A stretch of DNA of 62,000 nt from Branchiostoma floridae. Taxonomy: Eukaryota; Chordata; Leptocardii; Amphioxiformes; Branchiostomatidae. A program made the position numbers and the translations under genes. Positions 1 to 11,718 of the stretch are shown here, in pieces. How positions within the stretch are numbered: the first letter of the stretch is position 1; each line of letters begins with the position of its first letter. The DNA is taken from positions 21,258,948 through 21,320,947 of the forward strand of contig NC_049982.1 of the NCBI RefSeq assembly GCF_000003815.2, given 5' to 3'. Below the pieces are notes generated by a model. The model saw nothing but the letters and a program-made list of their open reading frames with translations, was not told the DNA's origin and did not search any database.

Positions 1-143
1 ATACGTACGCGCGCACACACGTACACACACGCACACACACACACACATACACACATACACACACATATTTTGTACATGCGCTCTCGCGCAAGTACACACA
101 CATACGCACATACGTATTTTGTACATACGTACGCGCGCACACA

Positions 144-183
<40 letters not shown>

Positions 184-332
184 TAGATATAAGCACATAT
201 GCGCATATACACATAGACACACACACACACACACACACACACGGACATACACACACACACGGACTAACATACACACACACACACACACACACGGGGTAAC
301 ACACAAACACTCGGACTAACACACACACACAC

Positions 333-368
<36 letters not shown>

Positions 369-470
369 TTTGTACACGCGCTCTCGCGCAAGCACACACA
401 TATATACGCACATATGCATTATGTACATACGTACGCGCGCACACACACGTACACACACACAGACACACAG

Positions 471-505
<35 letters not shown>

Positions 506-540
506 TAGATATAAGCACATATGCACATATACACATAGAT
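1..540. repeat. CA-rich microsatellite block
   Basis: Long runs of CA with interspersed CG and TA steps, plus two larger repeats (TTTGTACA(T/C)GCGCTCTCGCGCAAG near 68 and 369; ATAGATATAGATATAAGCACATATG near 176 and 498). The open frames in it are simple-repeat artefacts. Alternating purine-pyrimidine sequence like this can form Z-DNA. Confidence 0.9.
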
Positions 541-559
541 AGTTAGGCAGATAGATACA

Positions 560-678
560 ATTCATTGATTTGCTTTGTTCATTATGACGTGTGGGTAAAC
601 CCGTTCATGAGGAGCCAATTACTTGTATTTGTTCAAGCAGAAAAGTTCCTTGTGTGAATTTTAACACACACACACACG

Positions 679-735
<57 letters not shown>

Positions 736-894
736 ACACACATAGATATAGGCACATATGAACACATACATATAGATAGTTAGGCGGATAGATACATTTT
801 GGTTTTGTTCATTATGGCGTGTGGGCAATGTGTAACGTTATCTATTTGTTCAAGTAGAAAAGTTCCTTGTGTGAATTTGAATACACACCTATGG

Positions 895-965
<71 letters not shown>
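560..965. repeat. Duplicated segment with CA tracts upstream of gene A
   Basis: Two related units, at about 575-745 and 800-962. Each contains TTTGTTCATTATG, GTGTGGG, TTGTTCAAG and AAAAGTTCCTTGTGTGAATTT, followed by a CA tract (665-742 and 897-962). The non-CA part matches the sequence before the CA tracts of genes B and C (about 17610-17715 and 38060-38160). Confidence 0.8.
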
Positions 966-1049
966 TATACATAGTTAGACAGCTAGATACCTTGCATTTC
1001 TTCATGTCGGTTGACTTGCTTTTCTCCATCGTTCATCATGTAGGTCATA

Positions 1050-1108
1050 ATGCAGACCTATCGGGGAATCGTCCTGCTGCTTTGGGGAGTGTTGGCTATC
1101 CAGCTGAT
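1050..1108 (+). CDS. Gene A exon 1: signal peptide
   Basis: The exon encodes a short start (MQTYRG) and a hydrophobic core ([13 protein letters not shown]), a typical secretory signal. An AG at 1042-1043 just upstream suggests that a 5' UTR intron ends here. Two donors are possible: AT|GTGTAC after 1108, which keeps frame with exon 2, or GT|GTACGT after 1110, which is a better motif but shifts frame. I chose the in-frame one. B and C begin with two Met codons; A has one. Confidence 0.7.
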
Positions 1109-4100
1109 GTGTACGTTTCTTTCTTTTCAGTTGTTTAGTTTTCAACTTGAATTGTCAACTTTCATGAAGTAGATACTTCACTAAATGCTAGTGAAAACAA
1201 AATACAATATTCAACTCTAAAACAGAATACGTGGAAAGACTATTTAGCCCGGACGCAGTATGATAGGGATCTATGCCCTATGCATCTTATGTCTTGTCTG
1301 TAATGAATGACAAGATGTTCCACAGATTGACCTTCGAATTTTCAGAAGGACATTTCGTCCAATTAAACTAAGACTGGCAAACCACTGATGAACTATTGAT
1401 GAAGTACATTAGCGGCGATAATGGTGTTTCTCCATTGTCGTCTGCTTTCACGTACCGGGAAGATATCCTCTCATCTGCCCGTTACATGTACCACACAGCC
1501 CACCAGGCAGCCGCTGAAGCACCTCCAGATTCCGACACGAACTTCACACCAGACGAAGCAGCTGCGGCCAGATCCGGCGGGGAATCCGATGGAGGGGACC
1601 CGGACAGCACCGTCGATACTGCCGAGGGTGCCAAACCAACAGCCTTTGAGAAGGGCGATCCAAATTCTTTACAGCTCGGCAAACCTGTGGGCGGTAGTGC
1701 TGTGTCAACTGGTAAGATTTTGCTATTGACACATCAAGTGATAAACTACGAGTAATGCCACGAGTAATTTTGTGTATTTTTCAAACCTTAAGTTGACATC
1801 CCTATAGATGCATTGGCAAGCTGACAAGAGTTATTTTATGAAAAGAATTTTACTATTTACATTGTGATATAGAAACTACAGACCTTGTTGTTGGAAAGCG
1901 GTCATACTAACCGATACAGGCCATTGAGATTAAATAAAGGCTTTGACTTAACTTGAGTTGCGTTACCTGAACCACAGGAAACAGAGCTGCCCCGGCCGGA
2001 CACAAGCTGATCCTGGTGGCCGATGCAACGGACAGGTCCATCAGTCGGCTAACTACGGAAGATGATATCCAATTTCAGTGGGGTCGCTATGAAATCGACA
2101 ATGATTTTCATAGACCAATAGCTGTTGATTACGACCGGACGGTACGATATTAATAATTGAGATTCAGAATTTAACTATAGACCATATACGTTGTTGTACT
2201 GTATCTGCCTCATGGAGTTAGCAAAAATAGGAGGCAAAGGCAGCGTCGATATGACCATAGACATAGCATGTACTTTTATTGCTGCTCTCGTAGGTTAACA
2301 CTACTTGGTGAAGGTATTAAGATTTTGTAACTCTAGTTATATTTTTAACTCTAGTTATATTTTTTTGTAACTCTAGTTATATATAGTTATTTTACTGGAA
2401 CAGTCTCCGGTGTTCATGTGTTTTAATTCTAATCAACAGTCCAAGAACATTATAATCGGAGAAGAATTACAATATTTTGACTGTCCACGTCGTTTCCACA
2501 GGAGGATTTTATCTACTGGACCAGTGTTAACGGCGCGAATAGTGTTGTGTTCCGTTCTCCCTACGAGACTGGAACGGGGCTGAGACTTGATGGACAGCAG
2601 GCTTCAGGTATTTCCAGAATCATTTGTACCACAATTTCAGTTGTAAGTTGTTGTTGACTTCAAATGCAAATTTAACTTCTATCTCGTTCGGCATTTGAAA
2701 CAAATGAATCCACAGCTGAATTACGTTGTATAAATTGCACACCCAAGGAAAAAAAATTCAATCCCAAAGCGTTTACCTGTAGAAAGTCTCATTACAATAC
2801 GTCACATTTGACATCATATGAGCTATTGTGGCTTACAAATGTAGATGTGCAACATTAAACAAATAGCTATAGAGACGTGTTTGATGATCAACCCTAGAAC
2901 CAGATCTGTCCCCGGAATTTCACTATGGGCCGCTTTAAGTAAACGATGTCTGATTCTTGTGCATTGCAGTTCCTGACGGTATTGCAGTAGACGTCATTTC
3001 CAGGAACCTGTACTGGACAGACACCGGTACAGACCGCATCATCGTCTCCCGCCTGGACGGCAGCTTCAGGAAGTCCCTCATAACCCAGGGGCTGGACGAA
3101 CCCAGGGCGATCGTAGTGGATCCCAACTCGGGGTGGGTACCTCTGATGGGCCTTTGTGGATGCGGTCATAGCAGATTCTGATAATTTCCATTTCCACAAG
3201 TGTAGAAAACACCAATTTCGTGTTGAAGCGTTCTTCATGTATACGTATTTCCATGCATGCAGTTGGATGTACTGGACCGACTGGGGAAACCCGTCTAAGA
3301 TTGAGCGTGCGCAAATGGACGGTACTCAGAGGTCTGTTATTGTCAATGTCGTGCAGGGCCACTGGCCAAACGGACTGGCCTTGGATGCAGCAGGTCAGTG
3401 TAATGTGCCATAATGTGAAAACTGTAATTTCAACTGTAATTTCAACTCAATCATTTCTTGACCGCGGTGAAATTATCATTGCTTTACAAAAGTGCTCTAA
3501 CTCATGTGCCAGTGAATCAATACTCAACTCTGAATGTAAGTTCATCTGTGACGGTAGTCAACATTATGCTACAATTTAAGACTTTATATCCGTACACAAG
3601 TTGAAGCGCTTACCAACAAGCTTTCAATCAGTTGGGTTGGGCCATTGATAAGGTTGGCTTACCCGGTACAGATAAACCCAGGTCTGTAAACTGTGATCCT
3701 GGTCGTATCAACAGAGGTTTTGTCATACTCCCGTACGTAAAAGACCTCTCAGAGGCCCTCAGGATAATTTTTGACACCCACGGAGTCAAAACCTGCTTTA
3801 AACCCACAAAGACCATGAGACAGTATTTGGTTGCACCTGAGGATAAAACCCCAAAGGCTGACAAGTGTGGTGTCATTTACCACATTCCTTGCCAAGGCCA
3901 AAACATCCGTGGCCCTTGTCAGGAATCTTACGTAGGTAAAACTAGCCGCGCTCTCAGAACCAGGTTTCTAGAGCATAGACGGCCCAGCTCAGATAAAACA
4001 TCGGAGGTGTCGCAACACATCCATTAAGAATCTCTGGGACACTCTGTGGATTTCTTGAAGATACTTGATTCCGAACAGGATTACTTTATCAGGGGAGTGA

Positions 4101-7100
4101 AAGAGCCCAACAACCTTCCCTCAACCGAGACGGGGGCCGATACCGACTGCCAAGTACCTTTGACCCTTTTACTGACTTAGGTTTTGGGTCATTACAACTT
4201 GAGAAGGATCAGAGGACTGGTCGAAAGCTTGTTGGTAAGCGCTTTAACTTGTGTACGGATATAAAGTCTTAAATTGTAACATAATACTCAACTTCAAGGC
4301 AGAGACAAAGCTACCAAAGAAATATACCCAGGGGACTGATAAAATTTGGGCTCTGTGGATAGGTGGTCACTATAGAAAGGATTCTTAATGCTTATGCCAA
4401 TGAGAAAAAGATCTAAGGACCACAAAGAAGTGGTCACATTGTCTAGGTTCTCCTAATGTAGAGGTGGTCACTTGTACAGGATTGATATTGTCTGCATCTA
4501 CATGGAATTCAAAGCGTACAGGAGGCTTTCCTTTCAGAAATATAGATGACATCATCTGTGTTCTTGTGCACCACAGAAAACCGGCTGTACTGGTGTAACG
4601 GTGGTACTGGCGCGATCTGGACCTCTGGAGTGACTGGCAGCAACCCGAGCCCCACACAATTGTTTACGCAGTCAGCCGGTGACGTAAATGCACACCTGTT
4701 CGGGATCGCTGTGGATGAGACACATCTCTACTGGACAGCGTGGAACATACCGGGCGTCCACAGGTATGTTCCGTGTTATCGTTCTGGACTAGCATGAAAT
4801 AACATTGTTTGATTCGAATGAAAGATCATTTGTGATGTAATGGACATTAAGATTTTATACGTTGTTTCCGTACACAAAATATAACACTTTGGATAACAGT
4901 CAAGAATATTTCCCGTTACAGGATTAGCAAGTCGTTGACTGGATACGTCAGGCTCAACCTGCCACACTTTCAAAAGCTGTATGACATCCACGTCAGGACA
5001 GACTCAAACACTCCGAGTCAACCAAACGGTCAGTGTTATTTGAGAGGAAAACGTATTGTGCGTTTAAAGGTTGTATTTGAGTAATTCCTGATTGTTGTGC
5101 ATCTTGCTGTGTGCAGACCGTATGTGTACCATACTCAATAAGAGTTCCTTTCCTCTGTTTGTTCAACAGCCTGCTCTGTGTCTAACGGGAACTGTGCCCA
5201 GCTGTGTCTCCCCGTCCCCGGCGGAGGGTGGACCTGCGCCTGTCAGGATGGGTGGAGCCTGGGGTCGGATGGACGGTCCTGTATTTCGGATAGTAAGAAA
5301 TATTTAACGTTATTTGTATTACCTTCGAGAACGAAGTTAGTACTCCAGCACTCTAAGGAAGGCCGGACGCTGTAGTGTAATCTTTTGATTCTGTATGTCT
5401 GTCACAGATTAGAAAGAATGGAAGACGTTACCGTAAAATGTTTTCAGGTACCTCAATCTCCTGTTTCGTGTTATGTTATGTCGCAGTTCTACTGTGATCG
5501 GTAACGTTACGGTAAGGTATATATTTGTTGACCTATCTTCAGGAGCTCTATTTCAGGAATACAGCATATGTTACACACAATGTATGCACATAGCACGTGA
5601 AGTGTGAACCGCATTGTGAATAAACTGGATTGTTTTCCTAAAAAATTTGTCAATTTCATATCAATTCAATTCCAGCCTGTCTGCCTAACCCATGTCAAAA
5701 TGGTGGCCAGTGTATCGGTGAGGACGACTCTTACAGCTGCGATTGTCTTGATGGATTCAGTGGAGTCAACTGCCTGACCAATATCAACGAGTGCGCATCG
5801 GGTCCATGTCAAAATGGCGGCCAATGTCAAGATGGGGACAACTCTTACAGCTGTGATTGTCCGGATGGCTTCAGTGGAGTCAACTGCCAGACCAATATCA
5901 ACGAGTGCGCATCGGGTCCATGTCAAAATGGTGGCCAATGTCAAGATGGGGACAACTCTTACACCTGCGATTGTCCGGATGGCTTCAGTGGAGTCAACTG
6001 CCAGATCAATATCAACGAGTGCGCATCGGGTCCATGTCAAAATGGTGGCCAATGTCAAGACGGGGACAACTCTTACAGTTGCGATTGTCCGGATGGCTTC
6101 AGTGGAGTCAACTGCCAGATCAATATCAACGAGTGCGCATCGGGTCCATGTCAAAATGGTGGCCAATGTCAAGACGGGGACAACTCTTACAGCTGCGATT
6201 GTCCGGATGGCTTCAGTGGAGTCAACTGCCAGACCAATATCAACGAGTGCGCATCGGGTCCATGTCAAAATGGTGGCCAATGTCAAGACGGGGACAACTC
6301 TTACACCTGCGATTGTCCGGATGGCTTCAGTGGAGTCAACTGCCAGACCAATATCAACGAGTGCGCATCGGGTCCATGTCAAAATGGTGGCCAATGTCAA
6401 GACGGGGACAACTCTTACAGTTGCGATTGTCCGGATGGCTTCAGTGGAGTCAACTGCCAGATCAATATCAACGAGTGCGCATTCGGTCCATGTCAAAATG
6501 GTGGCCAATGTCAAGATGGGGACAACTCTTACACCTGCGATTGTCCGGATGGCTTCAGTGGAGTCAACTGCCAGATCAATATCAACGAGTGCGCATCGGG
6601 TCCATGTCAAAATGGTGGCCAATGTCAAGATGGGGACAACTCTTACACCTGCGATTGTCCGGATGGCTTCAGTGGAGTCAACTGCCAGACCAATATCAAC
6701 GAGTGCGCATCGGGTCCATGTCAAAATGGTGGCCAATGTCAAGATGGGGACAACTCTTACACCTGCGATTGTCCGGATGGCTTCAGTGGAGTCAACTGCC
6801 AGATCAATATCAACGAGTGCGCATCGGGTCCATGTCAAAATGGTGGCCAATGTCAAGATGGGGACAACTCTTACACCTGCGATTGTCCGGATGGCTTCAG
6901 TGGAGTCAACTGCCAGATCAATATCAACGAGTGCGCATCGGGTCCATGTCAAAATGGTGGCCAATGTCAAGACGGGGACAACTCTTACACCTGTGATTGT
7001 CCTGATGGTTTCCTGGGTGAACGCTGTGAAATTTCTGCAACAGAACCTCCACAGACGACTCCTCAGGGGACAAGTAGTGGTGCGTCTATATTTGTTGTCA

Positions 7101-10100
7101 TTTTACAAATGTAACTACAATGTTCCTTTTTATTGTTATTTCAATACATATCTACTAGACCAAATATAATCTTTATCTAAAGATGACTTGAATGGCCACT
7201 TTTGTTAGGTTCCAGTAAGTTCCATTTGAATTTCTTGTGACTTGGCCGTCGGTTGGTCAAAGTTTGCCTCAGTCTATTCATGTATACCAATGTGCAGTGT
7301 GTGAATCTGGTTGGTTCCACCATGAGGGGACGTGCTACTGTCTCCTTGACGACCAGTCCACCTACAGCGAAGCTGCCCGGAGCTGCGCTGAGTTGGACGT
7401 GTACGGGCAACTGGCCGTGGTGAAGCGGCCGAGCACGCACCGCTTCCTGATGGATTATGTTGAACGTTTCGGTGGGGGTTCTCCGTGGATAGGAATCGAC
7501 GATGGTACTACAGAGGGTGTATGGAAGTAAGGACATCTCAACTCAACATTACTTATATGGTTGTTAACGCACAATTAACACAACAGCTATGTAATAAATA
7601 GTCTAAATACCAACTATACTATCAAACTCTACATGTCTTGATGTTTTAGGTACGTTGACGGTGACCTTGTCAGCGATCCTTTCAACGAGTGGGCAGATGG
7701 AACTTGGAACAGCAGGAAGAAAGACTGTGTGCGCATGAGCGAAACCTTCGGGTACCATTGGCAGCCAATGCCGTGCGGCACGCGGCTGTCGTACATTTGC
7801 GAGTATCGTAAGTACCCTTTTTCTTATGGCGATACGAGCAGGGTCTATTCATATCCAACAATATATAACAAGGCATCTATGTTTGCTGTAGCCTCGCATG
7901 GCAGCACTAGGATGGTGTATTTGCTGGTACACTATACAGAAGAATGCTTAATGCTACATATATATAGCCAAGGCTATGTTTGCTGTTGTGTGTAGTAAGC
8001 TAAAATAACCGCGATACATCACATTTGGTTTTGTTTCAGCTCTCCTGCCGCCCACTGATGTTCCAACCCCAACCACACCAGGTAGGACTTCATTAGAGCT
8101 TGCAATGAGCAGGAAGCTATATGTATATACAACTACATTTTAATCCTCATTCAATACATTCGTTTTGTAATGTGATATGCCTCAGTATTTTGGTAACTGA
8201 ATACAGTTTTCGTGATGGCATTCTATTTCATGACGACACAATGTTACAGATGTGAGTGACATTTTGCCATCTTGTTGTTCTAGATGTTGAACGTTGTGAG
8301 CCGGAGACCTGTAACCAGGGAGGGATCTGTATAGACGGTCCGTCGTCCTACACCTGTTATTGTCTGCCGGGGTTTCTGGGAGACCACTGTGAGACAGGTG
8401 CGGCAAGTCTAGCGAACTAAAAGCTGAAGTAACGCATGTATCATGGCTGCAGTTATACAGTTTGTCTAGGCCATGAAGAGTGAAGAGGTGCATGCGTGTT
8501 ATATGTAAAAGAGGGGTTAATCATCACAATTGATTCCCTATACTTCAATTCTAAAATATTTAAACTAAAACACATTAGTGTTACATCGCCATCTTGAGAA
8601 GCCGCCTCCTTGTTGTCGACGACATGTGCCAACGTCTCCACAGAATGATATGTCGGACGAACTTTGTTCATTTCCACACTCTTTTATTTTCTATTCATCT
8701 CCTATTGTAAGTACAACTTGGTTTGTATCACCTGCCATCAGAAACTGACGAGTGTGACCCCAATCCCTGTCAAAATGGCGGCGTGTGTACAGACGGGCAG
8801 CTGTCCTACACCTGCAGGTGTCCGAGTGGGTTCGGAGGTGTCAACTGCCAACTGAGTAGGTATCTTCAGCTTATACATCAATGTCTCTGTATTCTGTACC
8901 TTCTTCTTAAGCTTGTTCGTCTTACCATGTAGTTTAAAGCCACGGTGATTTGACATCTAGAAACGTCGTTCCGTATGAACGTCAGAGACATGATCTTTGG
9001 CTGATGATTGGATATTATTAAGCACGACCTGTGAATGATTCAGCCAACTCCAATCTTGTGTGTTTAACGGGTGCGTAAGACACAGCATTAGGTTAAGGCG
9101 AAACTTTCATTACTGTTAGCTCGAGTTTTTTTAGTGCCTTCTTGTTTTAATACAAGATTGTAACACCTAGTCCATCTTGGCCTGACCGAGTGCTACCCCT
9201 GCACTGTGCATGTGCTTACAAAATTGCTCCATATAGACAACAATGTCCTGCCATCTTCCCCTCCAGCTTGCCCTGTCGGATTTACGCTGTTCAAGGACCA
9301 GTGCTACTGGTTCTCTCCAGCTTCCCTGCGGAAAACCGTGGCATCTGCAGAAACAGACTGTGATGCCCGAGACGCCCGTCTGGCTTGTGTGAAGGACGAA
9401 GACACGCACAACTTCCTCAAAATGACTATCGCTACAACAAACCGCAGGTGAGTAACTATCGCCCTTTAGTGGTACTAATGTGTCGACAGAGTAAACAATA
9501 GGCTCAACATGATTGACATGTTGTCTTTATGGTACTGCTCCTCGAGTGAATACGAAAAACATCACACCAGGGCAGCATATGTTGCATGGCTATTTATGCT
9601 ACGGGAATGTTGAGCTGATAGTAGTTTATTCAGATTTGTGTATCTATTCAGCATTGTTGCAACAAAGTTATGTAACAGGACAGGGGTAATAGGGTATGTT
9701 CCTTCTCAACGTCTGTCCAAAAATAATACATTGTATTAGTGATGATCAACATCGTCGTCATCTTACTATAGCATAATGATACAAAATAGCAAACAAATAC
9801 GCTCTGATACAAATAGGTATGCAATAAAACCTAATGTAGTTAGACTGAGGTGTGGGTTAGGCACGAGCCGGTGTACCGTGAACAAGTACAAGTAGTTTGG
9901 GATCCAATCTTGCGGTGAAATTGGGCGGTAATAGTGAGTTTTGGTAACATTCGTTTTGAAGATGGAGACTGACAGCACCACGGCGTAATTGAAGACATCT
10001 AATCACGATGATCTGATGAGCGAACAGCCACACACGTATATTTAACGAGCTATGTATATTTATAATTATCCATCGTTCTGTAATTCAGTCATAAAGCCTA

Positions 10101-10502
10101 CCATGTTCCTCCATGTCCAGGCCTTACTGGATCGGGTTGAGTGACAGGGTAGTGGAGGGTACATGGCGCCACAGTGACGGGACAGAGCTGGGCAGTTTCC
10201 GGCCTTTCCGTCCGTCCCGTAACACCAACAATGTGTGGAGGGACTGCGTTCTGATGTGGCCAGCCTCTTCCTACCAGTGGCTGTACTATAGCTGTAATTC
10301 TCGCAGGAACTTCGTCTGCCAGAGGGGTGAGTACGCAATCAGTATCGGTACCTTTTTAGAATGACAGTCTTTTTACAATGAGATTTGTTTTGTTGGATTC
10401 TTTTGACCATCCTTTGAAAGTAGTCGACTAGTCCTTCAAGCATAGTCATTGGGAATAATGTGGGCTTTTGATCTTTTATATATTTCAGCTGCAAGTCCGT
10501 GA
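1050..10502 (+). CDS. Gene A: secreted propeller-EGF-CTLD mosaic protein
   Basis: Spliced gene with 18 inferred coding exons: 1050-1108, 1413-1711 (start uncertain), 1978-2141, 2502-2607, 2970-3132, 3263-3393, 4577-4763, 4922-5028, 5170-5292, 5676-7079, 7298-7526, 7650-7807, 8040-8081, 8284-8397, 8742-8855, 9267-9447, 10121-10326, 10489-10502. All introns are GT-AG and every phase is compatible, giving about 1266 aa. The order is signal peptide (start [11 protein letters not shown]), acidic Ala-rich linker, six YWTD-type blades, LDLR-type EGF, 12 tandem EGFs, CTLD, Pro/Thr linker, two EGFs, CTLD, stop. No transmembrane segment is seen, so the product is probably secreted. It is likely an extracellular binding protein, but its ligand is unknown. 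The exon 2 acceptor used by B and C is deleted here. Intron 6 carries a retroelement fragment. Exon borders come from the splice motifs and from comparison with B and C. Confidence 0.85.
1413..1711 (+). CDS. Gene A exon 2: acidic Ala-rich linker
   Basis: This is a low-complexity segment rich in Ala, Asp, Glu and Pro (for example [20 protein letters not shown]). It ends in a good donor, ACTG|GTAAGA. It is probably a disordered spacer between the signal peptide and the propeller. The acceptor TTTGTCAG that B and C can use is absent here because of a 15-bp deletion near 1459. The nearest AG that preserves frame is at 1411-1412, which would add residues matching nothing in the B or C product. The 5' border is therefore the weakest part of this gene model. 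Confidence 0.5.
1978..5028 (+). CDS. Gene A exons 3-8: six-bladed LDLR class B propeller
   Basis: Six exons encode one complete YWTD beta-propeller. The blade motifs in order are [11 protein letters not shown] (exon 3), FIYWTS (exon 4), LYWTDTG (exon 5), MYWTDWG (exon 6), LYWCNGG and LYWTAWN (both exon 7). Exon 8 closes the domain ([12 protein letters not shown]). Blade entries such as [15 protein letters not shown] and PNGLALDAA fit LDLR and LRP5/6 propellers. In that family the following EGF packs against the propeller, and the same order is seen here with exon 9. Intron 6, at 3394-4576, is long because of an inserted retroelement piece. Confidence 0.88.
3563..4285 (+). mobile_element. Retroelement fragment flanked by 63-bp inverted repeats, intron 6 of gene A
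   Basis: The inverted repeats at 3563-3625 and 4223-4285 match with only a few mismatches. B and C lack this segment in the same intron, so it is an insertion in A. The inside carries the coding remnant described in the next entry. Some Penelope-like elements carry terminal repeats that can be inverted after partial copying. A small unrelated inverted-repeat element that captured a fragment is the alternative. Confidence 0.75.
3632..4180 (+). pseudogene. Penelope-like element C-terminus with GIY-YIG endonuclease motif (broken)
   Basis: The open frame contains [28 protein letters not shown], then the GIY-YIG signature as GVIYHIPC and [18 protein letters not shown]. This order, with a Cys-rich insert between the two halves, fits the endonuclease domain of Penelope-like retroelements. 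A TAA at 4025-4027 interrupts it. The same frame then continues with recognisable tail sequence ([20 protein letters not shown]) to TAG at 4178-4180. No reverse transcriptase part is present. It is a dead fragment. Confidence 0.75.
5170..5292 (+). CDS. Gene A exon 9: LDLR-type EGF
   Basis: A phase 1-1 exon with six cysteines in the EGF pattern that follows LDLR/LRP propellers: [12 protein letters not shown], then WTCAC, then GRSC. The [11 protein letters not shown] end is typical of that family. A reads GGGWTC where B and C read GGGRTC. The A donor follows ISDA, while B and C continue QADG, so the last residues differ between paralogues. Confidence 0.88.
5676..7079 (+). CDS. Gene A exon 10: array of 12 EGF domains
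   Basis: One 1404-nt exon holds twelve EGF domains, each exactly 38 codons (114 nt, 5678-7045), followed by a Thr/Pro-rich end ([10 protein letters not shown]). Most units read [16 protein letters not shown], then [15 protein letters not shown]. The NINE run before Cys1 and the CxDxxxxYxC pattern fit calcium-binding, beta-hydroxylated EGFs of the Notch and fibrillin type. The first unit (LPNPC, CLDGFSG) is the most diverged. The unit starting near 6476 has Phe for Ser (AFGPC). The correct frame has no Met, so the long open frames in other phases and on the other strand are shadows of the 114-nt repeat. Confidence 0.92.
7298..7807 (+). CDS. Gene A exons 11-12: C-type lectin-like domain 1
   Basis: Two exons (7298-7526 and 7650-7807, joined in phase 2) encode one CTLD. 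It starts [10 protein letters not shown], has the WIGI core (SPWIGIDDG), and ends [12 protein letters not shown] start pair of Cys, then RSC, KDC, MPC and YIC give the long-form disulphide set; an extra Cys lies in CYC. At the usual EPN position the sequence is GTWN, and at the usual WND position it is WQP, so the standard calcium and sugar site looks absent. Protein or calcium-independent ligand binding is more likely. Confidence 0.88.
8040..8855 (+). CDS. Gene A exons 13-15: Pro/Thr linker and two EGF domains
   Basis: Exon 13 (8040-8081) encodes a 14-residue Pro/Thr hinge ([14 protein letters not shown]), a likely O-glycosylated spacer. Exon 14 (8284-8397) is an EGF beginning VERCEPETC and ending [10 protein letters not shown]. 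Exon 15 (8742-8855) is an EGF beginning TDECDPNPC and ending [10 protein letters not shown]. All are phase 1-1, the class that allows module shuffling. Confidence 0.88.
9267..10502 (+). CDS. Gene A exons 16-18: C-type lectin-like domain 2 and stop
   Basis: Exons 9267-9447 and 10121-10326 encode a second [40 protein letters not shown], and the final NFVCQR. The calcium-site motifs are again not canonical (PSRN at the EPN position, WLYY at the WND position). The last exon (10489-10502) adds only AASP before TGA. No hydrophobic tail or GPI signal follows, so the protein should be released. Confidence 0.86.
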
Positions 10503-11424
10503 GCTGACGATGGCCTGACCAACAGTCGAAAAAAACTCACAAGATACAAAAATGGATTTTTTAACTTCATAATTGAGATAGATAGAACAGATGATGATCT
10601 AGACGAATATCGCGGATAGGGAAGCTCATGTGTTTATCTACATGAAAGAAACAGGATAGACAATGTTGTAAACCTGACTTCGTACTGAATCGTAGCATTA
10701 AGAGTTAACAAAACATATAATCATATTGGGTGACAGGAAACAAAAAGATTGGTGAACTTGTCTCTGCTATTTTTGGTTAGTAAGATGTTATTCCATCAAT
10801 GAGGGTAACGTGCAGTGTTATGAAGTCATCTTAAGTGTCAAGCAGAAGCTCTGAAGAAAAAAAAACTTGTAGGTGATGACAAGTAAATGTTTTTTTAGGT
10901 TAGAACACAATTTCAACCAGCTATTTGTTCATTGCTATCTTCATTTTATTGATATTGATAGTGTTAAAGGTATGATTTTGGGATAGTTTTATCTTTAGTG
11001 GTATTCATGACGAGGGAGAGATTCATCATGATCATATCATTCTTGGCATTTAGATCACAACATGAATGAAGAGTTTCAATAGTTTCAATATTTTAAATGC
11101 GACAACTGCGGAACATTCGCCCATGATATTGCTAGATATTCTATGGCAAAAAAAGAAAGGGCAGGTCGTCATTATTGTCTAGATAGAAGAATGATGATAC
11201 ATTTGGTCAAAAAGTGTTACTTGCAACTGTTTTGTCGGTTTTCTCTTTTCATACAATGTACTTCTTTATGTGAATGTATTTAAAATACATTCTATAAATT
11301 TGATTCTTACTGTTTGTTGATATTTTGGTGGCAATTTGTAATGAAATACACTTGCTGAAGGGATATCGTTGAGTTGTATCTTCATGAGTCTGGTCCTTTT
11401 CTGGAAGGTATTCGTACTTCCTCC
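10503..11424. other. 3' flank of gene A
   Basis: AT-rich sequence after the stop codon, nearly identical to the 3' flank of B (27348-28222) and more distantly like that of C (48047-48930). It probably includes the 3' UTR. I see no perfect AATAAA here, but C has AATAAA at 48883-48888 at the aligned place, where A has a related AATGAAATA. Confidence 0.5.
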
Positions 11425-11718
11425 TTAGAGTAAACAGTTCGTCCCATAACATCGTGATTTGTGTTCAATACCTTGGATAAAGTGTGTCACTATGTCACAG
11501 TGGAATCCACGGCTCCAAACGAGTATTACTCCGCTCAGGACCGTGGAGTTTATTATGAAGGTGTACACAACAACTCCACGTCCATATAATAGTGTTAGTC
11601 CGCGCAAGGCCGGGAGTTTATCATGAAAAGTGTACACAACAACTCCACGTCCAGATACCAGTGTTAGTCCACCCACGGCTGTGAGGTACTTCAATCAAGG
11701 TATACGCCACATGCCATT
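11425..11718. repeat. Tandem degenerate repeat in the A-B spacer
   Basis: Three units of the type GTGTTAGTCC, ACGGCT, GTGGAGTTTAT, ATGAAGGTGTACACAACAACTCCACGTCC (about 11500-11690). Related units are at 32145-32265 and 49615-49705. Function is unknown. Confidence 0.6.

Noticed and set aside
119-536. Open frames rich in Thr-His or Cys-Val within the CA repeats (also 780-962, 17709-18143, 38098-38584)
   Set aside because: They are direct translations of CA/GT dinucleotide runs and have no independent coding signal.
5666-6970. Long minus-strand open frame over the EGF array (also 23329-23811 and 43265-44812)
   Set aside because: The 114-bp unit is a multiple of three, so any frame without a stop in one unit stays open through the array. 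The cysteine pattern shows that the plus-strand EGF frame is the real one.
5814-7169. Plus-strand frames starting [10 protein letters not shown] or MSGWLQW in the EGF exon
   Set aside because: Out-of-frame readings of the same repeat; they ignore the splice phases that join exons 9 and 11.
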